A stretch of DNA of 64,000 nt, taken from Eopsaltria australis (Eukaryota > Chordata > Aves > Passeriformes > Petroicidae). This document shows positions 63,529 through 64,000 of the stretch, piece by piece. The DNA lies in NCBI GenBank assembly GCA_034509425.1, contig JAVTVJ010000503.1:1-64000 (forward strand), in the 5' to 3' direction. A program made the position numbers and the translations under genes. The notes beneath the pieces are model-generated. The model made no database searches. It was not told the DNA's origin and worked only from the letters and a program-made list of their open reading frames with translations. Every line of letters begins with the position of its first letter. The stretch's first letter is position 1.

Positions 63529-63794
63529 ATACTCAGTTTCTGGAAGTAGTGCTGTTCACACAGGCGGGATGTTAAATCCAGTATCAGTTCTTCATCCAAG
63601 CTACCAAGTTTAGGCCACCTTTGATTGTCTTTTAAATTAAAAGTTGGCCAAATGATTTTAGACAACCGTATAATCTCAGGTTTTGTAAACTGTTTGCTCG
63701 TCCCGGTTAATTTTCGCCAGTTTTCTAAGACTAGACCTAATGGTGAATCCTTAGGTATTTGAGCATCATCTGAACAAGAAAAGTTGCAACCCAT
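63525..63794 (-). CDS. gag: Class-I Gag N terminus: matrix domain
   Basis: 89 codons starting Met-Gly (myristoylation signal). The segment PLGLVLENWRKL is a matrix-like N-terminal motif of gammaretroviral type. The frame ends shortly after, where the sequence shifts frame. Confidence 0.75.
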   Translation of the reverse strand: MGCNFSCSDDAQIPKDSPLGLVLENWRKLTGTSKQFTKPEIIRLSKIIWPTFNLKDNQRWPKLGSLDEELILDLTSRLCEQHYFQKLSI

Positions 63795-63839
63795 CGTGAG
63801 TCGTTATAAATGATACACTAAGCAGGTAGCAAGGCAAAC

Positions 63840-63910
63840 AAGTAGGAGGGGGATTCGAACTCCTGAGCTTGGTGCCAGCAGGCAGCAGCCTAAGCCACTG
63901 CCCCACCCTT
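63840..63910 (-). other. tRNA-like sequence in the gag leader
   Basis: 71 nt on the minus strand. The D-stem GCAG/CTGC is perfect around a TGGCTTAGG loop that fits an A box. The T-arm has loop TTCGAAT and four of five stem pairs and fits a B box (AGTTCGAATCC). The acceptor has five of seven possible pairs including a G-U. The anticodon arm is short (4 bp, 4-nt loop), so it is not a canonical tRNA. It lies about 45-115 bases upstream of the gag ATG. Confidence 0.55.
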
Positions 63911-64000
63911 GGCTCCAAGCCAAATTGCTGCTGCTGCAGCACTAAGCTCTCACGAGCTAAAACAACAGAGGGGGAAGTGGCAAGTACGCCACAGCCCCCT
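63911..64000 (-). other. Class-I leader, upstream of the tRNA-like sequence
   Basis: Leader sequence without coding potential, running to the window edge. Confidence 0.6.

Larger units (their letters stand above)
57430..64000 (-). mobile_element. Young class-I (gammaretrovirus-like) provirus, env-deleted, cut by window edge
   Basis: Minus strand order: leader with a tRNA-like sequence, gag, in-frame UGA, pol, small remnant, polypurine tract and 3' LTR at 57857-57430. The 5' LTR and PBS lie beyond the right edge. Its LTR is nearly identical to the fragment in ERV2, which shows a tRNA-Arg PBS. Pol is entirely open. Confidence 0.93.

Overview
The window is vertebrate nuclear DNA, almost certainly from a bird. 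The evidence is CR1 LINE tails (about 27420-28010 and 30870-31330), the first ending in the ATTCTATG-type 3' repeat typical of CR1, together with several families of avian-style endogenous retroviruses (ERVs) and long solo LTRs. I find no host protein-coding gene, rRNA or CRISPR. The content is a nested ERV cluster set in AT-rich intergenic sequence.

Region 1 (1-15583, + strand) holds two related proviruses. ERV1 (1-8387) starts inside its 5' LTR. It has a tRNA-Lys-type primer binding site (PBS), gag, pro and pol in three frames linked by two -1 frameshift sites, an intact env, and a 3' LTR. It sits inside the gag gene of an older relative, ERV2 (8388-15583), in the same orientation. ERV2 has a deleted and frameshifted gag, a pro gene split by a young class-I ERV fragment (9875-10587), a pol with one internal stop, and an open env. 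The gag-pro-pol organisation is betaretrovirus-like, but the Env transmembrane subunit is of alpharetrovirus type (cysteine-flanked internal fusion peptide, CX6CC).

Region 2 (17089-43822) contains two copies of a third family, called T here, with a tRNA-Trp-type PBS. T- (20328-24593, - strand) is truncated in env. T+ (32744-43816, + strand) is complete from LTR to LTR with a perfect 6-bp target duplication TCACAA. Neither copy has any pol. Each has a repeat-filled leader, a matrix-like ORF1 of 183-185 codons and a second small ORF. T+ also keeps an env pseudogene. T+ has been hit by six later LTR insertions (B, F, E, C, G, H), most with 5-bp target duplications. A 0.7-kb block around ORF1 is almost identical between the inverted, otherwise diverged copies, which points to gene conversion. 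Relatives of the inserted LTRs also stand alone in the window (A with nested A2, D, E-, F-).

Region 3 (43823-57429) is mostly non-coding unique sequence with purine microsatellites, an ERVL-like LTR (about 51545-52106) and a 1.6-kb solo LTR (54851-56476).

Region 4 (57430-64000, - strand) is a young gammaretrovirus-like (class I) provirus running off the right edge. Its pol is open and joined to gag by an in-frame UGA followed by a stem-loop. Gag is open from its proline-rich part to nucleocapsid but frameshifted near its start. Env is deleted apart from a possible membrane-anchor remnant. Its LTR is nearly identical to the fragment inside ERV2. A tRNA-like sequence lies just upstream of the gag start.

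The dense nesting of young and old ERVs without host genes would suit a low-recombination region such as a W chromosome, but that is inference.
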